A stretch of DNA of 64,000 nucleotides from Quillaja saponaria (GCA_029379385.1 CM055615.1:5766001-5830000), one strand, 5' to 3'; counted from the stretch's first letter, positions 47,381 to 61,190 are shown. Numbers and translations are program-made. The notes: generated by a model not told the origin, from the letters alone.

Positions 47381-47588
47381 CCCAAAATATAGATCCATCA
47401 CAAAAGACGGGCTCATCTCCTTGATATTGTCTACGGGCCTATTTCAGGCCCCAAAAGGATTCACGGGGAATTAGGGTTTTTTTTTTTTTTTTTCTGAATC
47501 TTATACATAGTGCAAGCCTGCAAGGAGAGGGGCTGTTGAGAGAGAGGGAGAGAGAGACTGTTAGTCACTTCTACGAAGCTCGGCCAAG
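47381..47588 (+). promoter_or_regulatory. RPS8 promoter and leader with telo-box and GGGCC elements
   Basis: TTAGGGTTTT at 47471-47480 is the reverse complement of the telo-box AAACCCTAA. GGGCC/GGCCC cores, resembling site II elements, lie at about 47386-47396, 47409-47413 and 47435-47452. This pairing is typical of plant ribosomal protein promoters, where it links expression to growth. A GA-rich stretch (47535-47562) lies in the probable 5' UTR. Confidence 0.6.
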
Positions 47589-50296
47589 ATGGGTATGATT
47601 CCTGTGCTGTTTCATTCTTCGATCTGATGTTTACCAATTAACGGTGGCAAATTTTTGTGTTGAATTTTTTTCTCATGGATTTTCATCTGTTTTCTCAGGT
47701 ATTTCCAGGGATTCCATGCACAAGAGGCGTGCCACTGGTGGCAAAAAGAAAGCCTGGAGGAAGAAGCGAAAGTAAATTTTACTACACACCTTCTCTGAAT
47801 ATACCCCCAAGTTGTTTTCTTCCAATTCTTTGTACCTTTGGATGCTTGTATTTTATTGTATTGTATTACGTTTATGTGCATTTAGCCATCGTGTTACATT
47901 TGAAAGTGAATTTTTTTTTTCTTTGGGCGTGCGGCGATGAAAATGGGACCTTACGATGTTTAGGAATGAAAAACATACCAACTGGATGTTTTATCAGTTA
48001 CAGTGTTTTTTTTTTAATGGCTGCTTTGACATTGAGATTGAAATTGACTAAAATGTATGCTGCTTTTGTACTGTAATCTTAGATTTTGGAGTATTAAATT
48101 GATAAAAGGAAAAGGGGTTTAACAATAAATGCTGCATTCGAATTTCATGGTGTGCAAATTTTGAGGAGAGATCTGCATCTGAGCCCAGCTAATTATGTGA
48201 GGGATGTATTAGGATAGGTGGTGAATATATCTCTTATGGAATGCACTGTTAAGGTTGGGGCCTTTTCCCCCTTTTTCCTAATTGATTTCAGCTTTTTTTT
48301 TTCTTTTTTCTTTTTAATATGGTTGTATAAGTATTACTGCAGTAATATGTTTGACTAAAACTGATTGTGTTGCGTGGACCATAAAATTTTAGAGTTTATT
48401 TTAATATTTTGGTAAGCCACTCAATGGGAAATGAACTCAGAAATTTGCCTATAGGATTCTTCTATTATCTTTTGTGTGCATCAACTTTGAAAATTTTCTT
48501 GCATATGATTAATTGTACTAGACTTTGTTGCCTTTTGGAGATGAGTCAAAATGTTATTGCTGTTTATCATTATTATGTTGCTTATTGGTCCAATTTTCCT
48601 TCTTTTGTTTATAAAGGTATGAGCTTGGTCGTCAGCCAGCAAATACTAAGCTATCAAGCAACAAGACAGTCAGGAGAGTGCGTGTTAGAGGTGGCAATGT
48701 GAAGTGGAGGGCCCTGAGATTGGACACTGGGAATTTCTCATGGGGTAGTGAAGCTGTTACTCGCAAAACTCGTCTTCTAGATGTGGTTTACAATGCCTCC
48801 AACAATGAGCTAGTGAGGACTCAGACTCTAGTGAAGAGTGCTATTGTTCAGGTGGATGCAGCTCCATTTAAGCAATGGTACCTTCAACATTATGGTGTTG
48901 ACATTGGTAGGAAGAAGAAAGTAGCGGCTAAGAAGGAAGCTACGGAGGTGATGTATTTGATTTGATTATAATGTTTTATTGTGCAGTGTTTAATTTTACT
49001 TTGCTGGGTCTTACTGTATATTTGAGTGTATAATTATTATCTTCTGAGTGCTATTGTTTTGGATACATCAAATATTTTTCTCAGGATTCAGTAATGGCAT
49101 ATTTTATCATACTTATTGGATCATCTTGAAATTCTGTCATTATTTTCTTATTGATGGCTTCTGGCATTATGTATGCAAGTTTGAAATGGGTTGAGAGTAG
49201 AGGAAAATAGGCATCTAAGATGCTGATTAAAGAGGCAACTGACCATTTGGGAGTTTATATGAAACAAAATGATAAAGTTTGAGGGTATAATCCCAAATTG
49301 ATGTTATGTGGATGGATTTTGTACTGGATTTTGGTGTTGTTTGGAGGAATTTTTTATGCTGCATAGGATTCTACCAGGCCAGGTGGCTACTAGGAGTTAG
49401 GTGGAGTTTCACTTTTAGGGGGTCTCTAGCTGTGGCTTATTAGGGATGAGTTGCATTTTTTATATGGGATTCTGTACAGCCTAGTACCCCCCCTAGGTGC
49501 CTTATTATTGAACTTTTGTTGCTTATGATAAGGAATAGAGGAAAAAACCCATTTTGTGGAAAGGCTTACCCATCCTGTCTTATACACTGTTGATGATTGT
49601 CTTTCTTTTGCTGTGCTATTTTTTTTATTTAAGTAACTCTATAAAACCAAAAATTCCATCTTATGGATTTGTTTAACCCTTCGAAATCCCCAAAAGATAG
49701 TTTATATAATCTATCAGACTTCCAATTTTTCATGAGTAAGCAAATCCTTAATGTTTCTACTATTTATTTCCTTTTCAACATACAGTTTAGTACTCCATAT
49801 TTTGAATTCATAGTTGACACATGCTTGTCTTGTCTGATGTCAATTGAATTTATGCTTATGAATATATTTTTGATATTTCAATGTTAATATACAGGAAAGT
49901 GAAGGTGCTGTAGAGGAGGCTAAGAAGAGCAACCATGTTCAGAGGAAGCTTGAGAAGCGTCAAAAGGATCGCACACTTGATTCCCATATTGAAGAGCAAT
50001 TTGGTTCTGGCAGGTTGTTGGCCAGCATTTCTTCCCGTCCTGGTCAATGTGGCAGAGCTGATGGGTATGCTCGTGTGTTAAAGTTTCAATTGTTTTTCTA
50101 TTACCATTTTTTTTTTTTACTTTTTACCATATCTGGTGTGTTTTTCCTTTTACATTCAAATTACTTTCTACACATGACTTATTTATTCCTTGTCTCAATC
50201 ATTGGTAGGTATATATTGGAAGGAAAAGAGCTGGAGTTCTATATGAAGAAACTTCAGAGGAAGAAAGGAAAGGGTGGTGCTGGTGCTACTGCTTGA
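47589..50296 (+). CDS. RPS8: 40S ribosomal protein S8 (eS8)
   Basis: Five coding exons: 47589-47592, 47699-47771, 48617-48947, 49895-50064 and 50209-50296, giving 221 aa, the usual plant length. The first coding exon contributes only ATG plus one base. The protein starts [19 protein letters not shown] and continues through [33 protein letters not shown] and [18 protein letters not shown] to the C-terminal [18 protein letters not shown] and a basic [11 protein letters not shown] tail. These are hallmark eS8 segments. The protein is a structural part of the cytosolic small ribosomal subunit, binding 18S rRNA. The promoter carries a telo-box and GGGCC cores upstream. The gene is convergent with the CSLC gene. 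No defect is seen. Large open frames across the introns are not coding. Confidence 0.96.
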
Positions 50297-51642
50297 ATGT
50301 AGTTTTGTTTCTTGTGATATCTATGTAGCTCTTTATTGGAGTTTTTCAGCAGTGAGGAAAACGTGTCTTCATGTTTATCGATACTTATACCATCTGGTTG
50401 ATGCCTTAAAACATATTTAATGTTAACATCTTAATTTTTTTGCCATGTGGCTTAATTTTATTTTTAACTGGTACGTTATTTATGTGTTCATTGTTTACGT
50501 TAAGCAAACCTTTGTATGTTTTGTTTTTTATTGCACAATTTATTTCCAGTATCACCCATCTCGATAATTTATTTTGATTAGTGATTGGTAGAAATGAAGT
50601 TCCTGCACCCTCCTTCTAAAGGAGCATACACGGACTATTTTAGAAATCATAGATCTTTGTTCTTTGAACATTGAAAATGGATCTTCCTCTTGCATTTTCT
50701 GTTTAACAAATTTTACAAAATGTTTTATTCGTAATAGAAATTCTGGTGGATAATTTGACTTGTTCATAAGCAGCTCACTTTTCAGGATTTAAGTTATATA
50801 GAAACATTATAAAACGTGTCTAACATTTCAAAGGCTTGTTAGACGTTTTTAATTTGTTACGCTAGAAGTCATCAACCCAAGTTTTTGATGTCAATGGACA
50901 GTGCATGGGCTTGAAGGTACTCAAGATGCTTCATGAATTCAATCAATCCATGATGGTTATTGTTCATTTTAGATTCTTACCTTCAACCTCTAAATAATGA
51001 TTATGTTATACAATGATTACCTGGATTCCATATTCGGTTCTAGTAGAACGAAATATATATTTGATCTTATAAGTAGGTTATGATGTTGCCACAACGTCTC
51101 AGACAAATAAAAGATCTCATGCCAGTTGATGGTTTTTCAACAGAACTACCATAAACACTCGTAATTCAGAGGCACTTGAATGAAACATTCTGAGAGGAAA
51201 TGAATGTTTCGTATGTAAGCCTTTCCTAGAAACACTTGACTAAACACTGACAAAATCTTAGTATATCTGTTTGTACACAATTTTCAACAACAAAATGATT
51301 AAAATGTAATAATCTAGCAATTGTCACCTAGTCTGACCCAAGAAAGTGTACATCGGTATTATACCATACAAATAGGTCAAGCAAAAAAAACCCACTTCCT
51401 GCCATTTTAGAATAGTTTTATGTCTGGAACTACGAGTGCTTTGTGCTAATTTGAGGTATGTGACAACAATGATGAAGCAATCTTTACACAAAAATGAACA
51501 GATCAGAAATTTGGACCAAGCAGAGATGGATTGCTTCATGCAGGAGCCAGAGACACTAAACAGATATGAACAGCTTTGACTTCCATCCTTTTCTGTATCC
51601 CACAAATGCTTTCGAAAACCAGTCAAACTCATAATCTCCAAG
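50297..51642. other. Convergent intergenic region (3' flanks of RPS8 and CSLC)
   Basis: This holds the two 3' UTRs and their polyadenylation regions. An ATTGCACAATTTATTT stretch lies near 50530. Short open frames on both strands have no recognisable content. Confidence 0.5.
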
Positions 51643-54600
51643 TCAACTCACTTGCTCTCCAATTAGATCAAGACCAACAACCAAAAAGGTTACTCCTTGA
51701 AATAATAGGAAGTAGAAGTGAATTCCTTGGGCAGATAATAAGCTCCTCACAGAGGCACTTAACAAAATAAATGCAAGACCAAGTTCCTTTCTATACAACT
51801 TATTTCTTTTGGCTTTACCAGTTTTCTTGGATATTTCTAGTTTGCTCAGCTCTTCAAGGCCTGATTCTGAGGATGATCTGTAAAGATTTGTAGATTCCAC
51901 TAGAGGATCAGATTCCTTCTCAAATATGACTAGATCTGTCTCTGATGATCTTCCCAATTTCTTCGTAACTATCCACTCATAAGAACTTCCAAGCCGAAAT
52001 AATCCAGATATCATGGCATTAAATTTAGTCACTGACATAGTGTTTTCAAATAAAAGGTAAGGAACTATAAATGGAAATGACCGTGGAGCTGGAAGGATAT
52101 TTAAGATAGACATTACTCCAGGAACATAACAAACAACCCAGGCTGGCAGCTGAGCTTCAGGCAGGAACATACTCAATGGGAGAATGATGCAAAAGAGGGT
52201 GAATGAATAAAATGGCAGGATAAGTTTCCGTAGCAGGAAGAAAAGAAAAATTAGATTGGCTTTCTTTCCCAAACTCACCTGGTATAAATAAAACCAACAT
52301 TAACATAGACAAAAAACATGCTTGAAACCATAATAATACTTCATATCTAGAAATTTTTGTGAAAACAGGAAGATGATATTAACAACTTGCAGTAATAAAA
52401 TCGTGAGGTTGATTATAAATTTTTTCTTAGGCATACGTGTTTTACCATTTCAACAATTTGTAGTAATAGTCTAATAGATAAAAAAAGGTTTCTGGAATTG
52501 TAAAAGAATTAAATTTCTAGTATATATGATTATGAGCAAGAAACATCAATACCTTCGAACGAAGTATGTCCATAAAACACATGCGAAACAACTGCATTGG
52601 TCCAGAATGCCAGCGGTGCTGCTGTTTCTTATATGCCTCATAGGACTCTGGAAGTTCACAAAGGCACTGCAAAAAGGGTGGTAGATTTATAAAAACCACA
52701 AATTCCATCTGCTGAACAGACTCAGAATAAATATAGTATCACACCTTAACATCATTGAGATATATGAACTTCCATCCACAGAGATGAGCACGCACAGCAA
52801 CATCCATGTCCTCGACTGTTGTTCGCTCCAACCAGCCACCACAGTCCTCAAGGGCTTTTATCCTCCAGACACCAGCAGTTCCATTAAAACCAAAGAAGTT
52901 GATAAATACACCATTAACCTGTTGTTCGGCCTCAAAGTGGAAAGATAAATTTATGTTCTGCAATCTTGTAAGCAAATTCTCATCCTTGTTTACAAATGCC
53001 CATCTTGTCTGGACCAATGCCAAATCATTGTTCCCCTTCAAGAGATCAAAAGGGTAGAAGAAAAAGGAATTGTCTGGTCAGACTCACTTGATCTCGTTCT
53101 TAGAATAAAAAATTATTGCATGACCTTGTTAATAAAACATATATTTATAGAATAATTAACAACCACACAAGTTTTATCTTGCTTTCACAACAAACCCATT
53201 CATATATAAGATGGGTAACTTCTGGTTTTAACATTTATTAGGGGTGCATAGAAAGTAGCCACCTTATAATCAGGTTTTGAGGATTACAAATATATGTTAG
53301 AAAAGAATTGGATGTATGAGTAAAATGAAACGGTGAGGGTTTCACAAGGAGATGCTTTCCATATCTCAAGTTTGTAATCCTGTAAATTATAATTTTTCCG
53401 CATCCTACTGTGGATTCGTCATCCATGGATAAAAACAATCTTGTTAATCATGTAAAGTGTAAATAATTCTCAAAGGTTATGTGCTTGTAACTCTATTTTA
53501 TGGCTTTTTTTAAAGAAGTATTTATGTTCTTGGTGAACTCAATTTTAAGCTTTCAAAAATTTATGACTCACCATGACAACATACCATGCCTTGTTTCAAT
53601 CCAAGGTCTCACTAGATGCGGCTACCATTGATTAATGCTTCTACATATTCCCAATCCCATGTCAATTTATAGATGACTATTTTTACCCGAACTAACAACT
53701 TCACATGAAAATGGTATAAAAGTCTTTGCATATAAATAGATTCTTGAGTTAAATTACCATGCAAAACCAGATGGCATTCTCATGTAGAATATAACCGAAT
53801 GGTTATAATAAAATTCCTTGTAAAAGTTTATATGCAGACTTTATGTAAATTTAAAGAAAATAGAATTAACTCAACAGGAATATGTTAACAGAATGTAATA
53901 TGCCTGACCTCCTATCGTAAGATAGCTAAGTTCAACTATTTAAATACTTTATGAAAATCAAATTCTTCCAAATTAAAAGAAAATCACCTCTTGTCTTTGC
54001 AATTGAAAGTAAAGCATTTGAACTAAATGTAGAAGAGATAATCTATTATAAACTTAGTTTTAAAAAATTAGATTTGAAATAAGAAAAACCAATTTGAGTG
54101 GTTTATTTTAAACTCGTAACACAACACAATGAAAAGCAGAGTAGAAAATGATTACAAAACTACAGTCCGGAGAGGGTATTTTCTGTAGTTAGAATGACTG
54201 ATTGATATATAGGAAACTATAATTACAAAACACTGAAGTTCAAAATATAAGAATAGCTTCATTACAAGCCCTATATGAATTAAGAATCATGTGAACCTCC
54301 TCTGCAGAAGAGAAGAATTAACTAGAACTAGATTGGAAGTGTTTCTGCAAAGTATCCAAGTCATATAATTATTATAATATGCCAACATGTTTTTTTCTCC
54401 ATTAACAAATAGAATGAGGAGAACCAAGTTGTGAACTTGTTAGTGTTTATTGCTAACTGAGTGGGTCTACGGTCTGAATAGGATGGTCTGAGTGAGCCTG
54501 GGAGGAAAGGATACTGCTAGAAAGTAGGTGCAAATGTGCTGGGTACATAATCCAATACTACTAGATGCTTAATCATTAATTGTCATTTATCATTTAGACT

Positions 54601-57600
54601 TTGGTTAAGATTTAGACCCTACATGCTTTCTTGGTGTTGGGTTTTCTCCTACAAACATGTTTGTATGAGCATTCAGCACGTGTTAGAATTTTATTCTTAT
54701 AGAATCATTCACTAATATCTTTCTAGACAAAAAGTATTATTATATTATTCAAATTACCCAGCTCCACTGATATTCTAGAACTTTCAGGAATTGCCATATC
54801 CCATATCTGGCAACTATCATATCTGATACAGTGCTGGGTGTGGGGTATGTGAGAGGGAGAAGCCTGTGTATTCCACTATAGTGATTATGACAAAGATGAC
54901 AATTTTAGTTATATACAAGCAGTAGATCTGACTACAAGATCACTAATCCAGGCATGTCATGGAGAGGGAAGTTGATTGGATTAATTGAACTTTAGAAGGC
55001 CTCCAAGAAAATTGTCATTTAACTGTATGCACATGTTTTCCCCTTTGAGTTTGAAATGATGTGATATTGCCCTCCAAATCAGTTTATATGGCAATCAATA
55101 AGAAAGTATACGATTTCCCTTCAGTATGTAAAACTAAATGCATAAACCTTAAAGATGAGTCTACTTATAAAAAAGAAAATATTAAGAATCAGTGAATCTG
55201 AAGTTGTATAAACAATGCGAACAGCTCTCATTCTAATTAAGTAAGCAAATCACCTGTGTAAAATTTGAAACCTTAACTGAGTACCACTTACAATGTAAAT
55301 TGTTTTAAACTAAAGTATCAACTGCTTATTTGGCTCAAGCAAACAGGACCTATAATTAAAAGAGGCACAAGAATTACCTTGAAATGAGGTACAGTTTTCT
55401 TCAAGAAATCTGGTCCTGGCTGAAAATCTGCATCAAATATTGCCACAAACTCATAATCTTTAACATAATCACAGCTCATTGCAGATTTGAGATTCCCTGC
55501 CTTGTAGCCTGTGCGTATAAGCCGATGTCTATATAGTATGCGAACTCCCCTTTGTACCCATTTCTGTACTTCTGCCTTGATGAGGTTTTGGGCATCTACT
55601 TCATCAGAATCATCAAGAACCTGTACAAGCATTCTCCCCCTAGGCCAATCCTGGATACATACTGCTGCAATAGACTGCTGGTAAACCTGTCGGCACCAAA
55701 AGAGTCTTAAATATAAAGGATAACAAATGTGTAGATGATAACAACATGGATACCATAAGAACAGTCTACGAGAAATGAAGCTATCAATCAGAGATATAAG
55801 GAGAAAGCACATACAGTATACTACTAAAACAGACTATAAATACTAAAAGATAACGAAGATTTACTTAAAAGTTAAGAAATTACTATATCGGACTCTAACA
55901 AGATACAGAAAGATGGAAAGCACAATTCACATATTTTACTGCTCAGCTATTGCTGAGAGCGCCATTTTACTAAATGTAAATCAATAATTTCCTTTTTAGA
56001 TAAGAAAATAAATTATATTAAGAGGGAGAACAGGTCAAAAGGGGAGGATAAGGAGTCGTCCTACAAAAAATGAGAAAAAATAAATAAACAGCATATGAGA
56101 TACTCTAAAAAATAAGTGCAAGCCAATTGAGCTGCAATCAATCATTTTTACTCTTCTACCCACATGATTCCATTTTCTGCATATGAGTTTATTGTTATGG
56201 TTGATTCAATGATAGAAAGGAGTAACACAGATAAATTTAGAAATATAGAAAAAGTAATAACAATAAAATAGTAGCTGATCCAAGCTTATATTGAAGGTCT
56301 AAACTGAAATTTTCTATATTTTGTTCCTAAAGATAAATCATCAAACAAGAAAAATCAACAATGCAAGCCTTAGGGTTAATTTGCAAGGGGAAAATAACTT
56401 ACCCAGAAATGAACAATACAATAAAAATAGAACAATCTGTTTCTATGTGAGAGATACCTGAACTACAAATGATTCTACCACTATGTAAGAGATATTTCCA
56501 AGAATTACAGAACCGTATTACAGAATAAGAAAATTTAGTTTTGAAATTATCCTAGATTTCTAAGGCGAGAAGGATAATAATACTGTTGGCAGTAGTGAGC
56601 CGATCTTATGATATAAGCGAGGCCAGGGCTGAATGGGCTAAACGATTTGAACACACTAATAGTGTAGTAGATTCCCATGTTCACTAGAATGTATAGCAAA
56701 CAATTTGGTAGTGAAAATAGATATCAGCCATTTAACATGCCTCCTCATATTTCAAATGATAGTATGACAAGATCATGTTTGTCCTTGCATCTAGAATTAG
56801 ATCTATATCTACATCTCTATTCATATTAATGTAGATAAATTTTTGATAAGTAATAAGAACACTAATTTATAAATTCGACTCCACTGGCATTAGATCTACA
56901 TCTATGCCAATTAGACCTATTTCTCAATTCAATAGAACCAGAAGATGAAATGGTGGCCAACAATCAGGAATAAGTGTAAGAATATCCACCACTCAAATTC
57001 CCAGTAATCTAAGCTCCTAAGTTTTGAGGCTCCAACAATCAATGAGGTAGGTTAAGCTTTAAACTAGTGAATTTGGCCTTGAAAAATTGTGTTCATGGAA
57101 AACCTGGTTAGCTAAGGGTTAAGGCATTTTGTAATTTTCCATATCAGATTCGCGACCTCTCTACTTCCTGCACAAAAACTTTAAGATGGAATTTTAAGCA
57201 AAACTATTATCATTCAGATTCTTTCAATCATTTAAGAACCCAAGTGTCTTTCTTAGGATTTAAGATTATTCAATAATTAATTACTTGCAAATCTACTCTA
57301 GTAGGAAAAGGTTTAATTAGATTCAAGTCGAATAGTTTGTCCTCTCTGTCCTCTATCTAATGACCTCAATATTGTGTTTTTTTTTTTTTTTTTTTTTAAG
57401 TAATGATTTTATTAAAGAAAAGATCATCTCAATTGTACACAAGACAGGTACAGGCACATCCCAACAAAGATAAGAAAAAACCTACAAATTACAATTCAAA
57501 CCAAATAAGAAATTTACAAATAACAAAAGACCCATTAGAGTTGAAAGAAGATTGCATAGACATCCATTAGAACCACAAGTAAAATTGATCTCTTCAGCTT

Positions 57601-59602
57601 CTCTAGAGACACCTTCCCATTAATGAAGATGTGATTGTTTCTCTCAAGCCAAATCACCCCACCTACATCAAACAGAGAGGAGCTGCCCTCCACAGTAGCC
57701 AATTACATCTTCAAAGAAGATATTTTGGGGCATTCCGAGAAGCTGAAGAGCCATAACAGAAACTTGTGGTTACATTTGCCCTCTTTTCCCCTAAGCAATA
57801 TCCATTTTTCAACCCATGAGTCCCGAAAATCCATTTAGATTTACATACAAATCAATCCTCAAAGAATCAGACAAATCAATCTTCAAGCTAGTGTGTACTC
57901 TTCTGCCTGAAAATTTCCAATAACCAATTTCTAGAACCTTATCCTACACTTTCTGCACTGAATCCCCTCCCAACTGACATTACAGCGAATAACCATTTAT
58001 TCATTGACTGTTGTCAGGCTTTCCTAACTTACAAGATGGTATCCAATAATTACACTTAAAATAACTGTATAGTCAACAAGTTTTATGCAACTAATAGATG
58101 GACCAACCAAGTGTCCGAAAAAGGAAAGAAACAAAGACAACTGCCAATCATTATTCATTGGTAGCATTCATATTTCTGGGTCGTCTGATGGTGCAAAGGA
58201 ATAGGAATTGCATGGAATATAAGCTGATGAAAAGCATTTTATGATACTTCCATAATGTTAACAACTATTACTTTTGGTAGAACTGATATTCTAATAATTT
58301 TGCAAAGGATTCATTAGGAAATATCAAGAACAAAATACTGAATGCTGATAGTCTAGACTCTAGAGCATTAAATGTCACTCTTTGTGACTATAATAGACAC
58401 GGCGATCCCTAAAGGAAGAAGGCAAATTGGTAAGAACAAAAAATTTGTCCTAACATTAGGATTTATTGATGTAAGTGAAATGCTAACATAAAAATTTCTG
58501 AAGAGAAAATTAACAAATTAAATGTACAACCTTCATAGTAGAAGTGGTTAAAGAAATCCCAGGAGCAACTAGATTAAAGTGTTAAGATGAAGTGAAACTT
58601 TCATTACACACTAAACTACTAAAATGTTTTAGTGGTTTTGGAAGACGAGTTACTTCAACTTCAAGAGATTTCTAGTTGTCCTAGTTATCAATGTCCATCA
58701 TGTATCCATGGATATCTTATGAAGCTCAAATTGGAAGAATACAAGAATATATATTAAATACTTAGTTGAAAAATCAGTAATGCATGTATCACTATGGAAT
58801 TGATAGCTGTAATGAGGAAAGGACAAATCTTAAATACTACTATAATTTCAGTTCTAAACTAAATACAACCAGGATTCAGAAACCTACATGTTCTTACCTC
58901 CCTTTCATTGCACATGGGAATCTGGACTAACACCATTGGATAATCCTCTACATTTTCATTCTCCCCTTGAGCTGGATACTCCATATTTGTCACTGGTTTC
59001 ACTTTCCATAATTTGATCCAAAAGCATCCTAACATCAAAGCCACCCGGTCCACCGACTGTACCAAAAAGAGCACTATACACACATTGGTCAAACCCTGCA
59101 GAGATGGCGCCAAGTAATTTGCCCGAATTTCAAGCCATTTTGCATACATGAAACCCACCATTCCAAGCACCTCCACTGACCCCACCGAAGGTGGGCTGAA
59201 ATGCCATCCTTTAAAGTAAGCAACAAGCTCAAAACCAAGCAATAACAGCACCACAATCAAGAAAACCTTGATTACCCTATACAACTGAGAAGAAGAAGAA
59301 TCGGCACGTGAATCGGGTGAGGCAATCCTCCGGCTGGCAGTGCGAACCAAAAAAACAAACCCATTTGAAATCCAAGTAAGAAAACTAGCTATTTGCTGAA
59401 GTTTCAAGAGACAAACCCAGGAAAGCTGACGGGCACTCCGAGTCCTATCTTTCCCAACAGATTGATCCGAAATGGGGCTACTGATCTCGACGGTGAGAAA
59501 TGGGGTATTGGGATTATCAGATTTTTCAAGAAAAAGTTCATGATTCTTCTCCCTTTGCTTGTTCCACCATTCCTGAAACTCAAAGTTTGGTGGCCGAGAC
59601 AT
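51643..59602 (-). CDS. CSLC6: Cellulose synthase-like C glycan synthase (xyloglucan backbone), CSLC6-like
   Basis: Five exons on the minus strand: 59602-58898, 55686-55378, 53035-52745, 52666-52553 and 52278-51643, all GT-AG, encoding 684 aa. Hydrophobic segments at about 109-130 and 170-196 precede the GT2 domain, which starts near [12 protein letters not shown]. Catalytic motifs are VLDDSDE (Asp 260-261), DAD (320-322), TVED (Asp 414) and QQHRW (450-454). Exon 5 holds several further membrane spans and ends [14 protein letters not shown] proteins are Golgi membrane enzymes that make the beta-1,4-glucan backbone of xyloglucan. The start [16 protein letters not shown], the MEYP...VEDYPM segment and the VEST...[14 protein letters not shown] stretch resemble Arabidopsis CSLC6 in memory more than CSLC4/5/8/12. 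Intron 1 is long (3.2 kb) and contains a LINE fragment. The catalytic set is complete, so the gene is likely functional. Confidence 0.95.
57373..57840 (-). mobile_element. 5'-truncated LINE (L1-type) fragment in CSLC intron 1
   Basis: On the minus strand a reading frame with stops contains [18 protein letters not shown] and [11 protein letters not shown], typical of the C-terminal end of plant L1-like ORF2. An A-tract of about 27 follows (T-run at 57373-57399 on +). It lies in the same orientation as the host gene. Target duplications were not resolved. It is a dead fragment. Confidence 0.65.
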
Positions 59603-59935
59603 ATAGAAGAAGCAAATGTGAGAAAGATCTTTCTTTTTTGTTAATCAAGTGTTTTCCTTTTCTCTTTCTGTAACTGTGTGTGATCCGAAGGAAGTTGAGA
59701 AAGATCAGCTAAATTTAGAAAGAGTGCACCAATTCTAGCGGGCGTTTGCTCTTCCTTGTTTTATGTCAATGTGCTTGTGTAAGTGAAGCAGGCCATGTGC
59801 GTTTAGAGGTACAGAGGACTTGGAAGTTGGAACTTGAAACTGTAAGAAGGAGACACGGATGAGGTTCGATTCTTGAGTTATTAACGTTGGATTTGAGTCA
59901 GCACTTAAAAACAGGGTTGTAATTAATAAGGGGCA
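59603..59935 (-). promoter_or_regulatory. 5' leader and proximal promoter region of the CSLC gene
   Basis: This is the less AT-rich sequence directly upstream of the start codon. A clear TATA box was not identified. Promoter limits are inferred from position only. Confidence 0.35.
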
Positions 59936-60724
59936 AAGTTAAATCTAGATAAAATTGTATTTTTGGTCCTTATAGTTTATCTCATATTTCATATTTTTTT
60001 CTATATTTAAAAACTTTTCAAATAGAACCCTGTAATTTTTAAATTATATCAATTAAGTTTCTACCACAATTTTTTACCCAAATTAACTCAACAGAAAATG
60101 ATGAATGCTGATGTGGCTAACGGCTCTAACATGACATAATGAATTACAAATAAATAGCTATCACTTAGATTAAAACAAACAAACAAACAAACAAACAAAC
60201 AAAAAAATCAGATTTTTCCTTTAAAAGAGTAAAAGAATAGTGTTAAAAACTAAAAAAATTTTAAAAATATATTATTTTCAAGACTATTTATACGTATATA
60301 TTACTTTGTTTAGTTTTTAGTTTTACAAATGCTTGAATTTATTGTTAAATTTATATTTTAAAGTTCACATCATGATATAAAATAAAGAAAAAAATAAAGC
60401 CTATCTTATCTAATATAAAAATTTATTTGTATATGTGTAAAAATATTTTACTAAAAATAATATAATAAAATTAAACAAATTGAGTTAAATATATTAAGAT
60501 TAAGATTAAGAAACTAAAAGTAAGTGAAACAATATATATAAAAAAATTATTTATAACTTATAAAGATAAAATTGTAGTTTTTCAATATATTTTTTAAAAA
60601 TTTTGTTTAACACCCATCTATCTAAATGAGTGGATTGTCATATTCTCTAAATTTTAAATTTTAGTATCGTCTCAGTAAATCTCGATAAAGAAAATGTAAA
60701 TATAATTTACTCTAAAAGGAAAAA
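59936..60724. other. AT-rich upstream DNA
   Basis: The first part (GTATTTTTGGTCCTTATAGTTT, 59968 on) has the look of a dispersed-repeat end, but no partner end was found. An AAAC microsatellite is listed separately. Confidence 0.35.
60173..60201. repeat. (AAAC)n microsatellite
   Basis: Seven consecutive AAAC units followed by an A-run. Confidence 0.9.
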
Positions 60725-61110
60725 AGTTTAACTTATGTTTTAGTCCCTTAAGATTGTCTCATTTTGTTAATTAATCTTTCAAGAATTTTTTCGATCATTT
60801 TCATCTCCTAAGATTTAAAATTTTTCAATCAAGTTATATTTTTTTATTATCATGTTATGCATAAATAAAAAAATTCTATATAATTTAATGATAAAATAAC
60901 TAAAAAAGTTTTGCAAAATATAAAAATAATTTATATACGTTATCATCTTTATGTTAAGTGTAATTATTTCGTTAATTTATATCACGTAACAGAAGATGAC
61001 ATTTGATTTAGAAATTTTAAATTTTGAAAGATAAATTTAACTGAAAAAATTCTTGAAAGGTCGAATTAAAATTTGATATAATTTTGAAAGACCGAAACAG
61101 TAGATAAATC
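60725..61110 (-). mobile_element. MITE copy 1 (inverted relative to 62651-63040)
   Basis: The reverse complement of this stretch aligns with 62651-63040 along its length, for example GGTCTTTCA.AATTATAT, CACTT.ACATAAAGAT.ATAAC.TA, AAATTATTTTTATAT.TTGCAA and GAGGGACTAAA / AAGGGACTAAA. It is about 390 bp, AT-rich and non-coding. Its ends are partly self-complementary (TTTTAGTCCCTTAAGA / TCGGTCTTTCAAAAT), as in a MITE. Confidence 0.7.
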
Positions 61111-61124
61111 ATAAAATAATAACC

Positions 61125-61190
61125 CATAACACCAACCACCATCAACCACCACCAACCACTACCAACCACCACCATCCACCACCTAGCTTC
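61125..61190. repeat. ACC/AACC-rich minisatellite
   Basis: Imperfect tandem ACCAACCACC-type units. The minus strand gives a Trp/Gly/Val-rich chance frame (61017-61199), not a protein. Confidence 0.75.

Noticed and set aside
47657..48076. 139-codon open frame overlapping RPS8 exon 2
   Set aside because: It uses a different continuation through intron 2. Only 47699-47771 is coding, in the RPS8 frame.
47772..49894. Box C/D snoRNA inside RPS8 introns
   Set aside because: TGATGA-like words occur (near 47936 and 49591), but no CTGA box lies at a suitable distance and no terminal stem is seen.
51643..52278. Separate 211-aa membrane protein gene
   Set aside because: It is the last exon of the CSLC gene. 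It has an acceptor site just upstream and its sequence continues the CSLC family.
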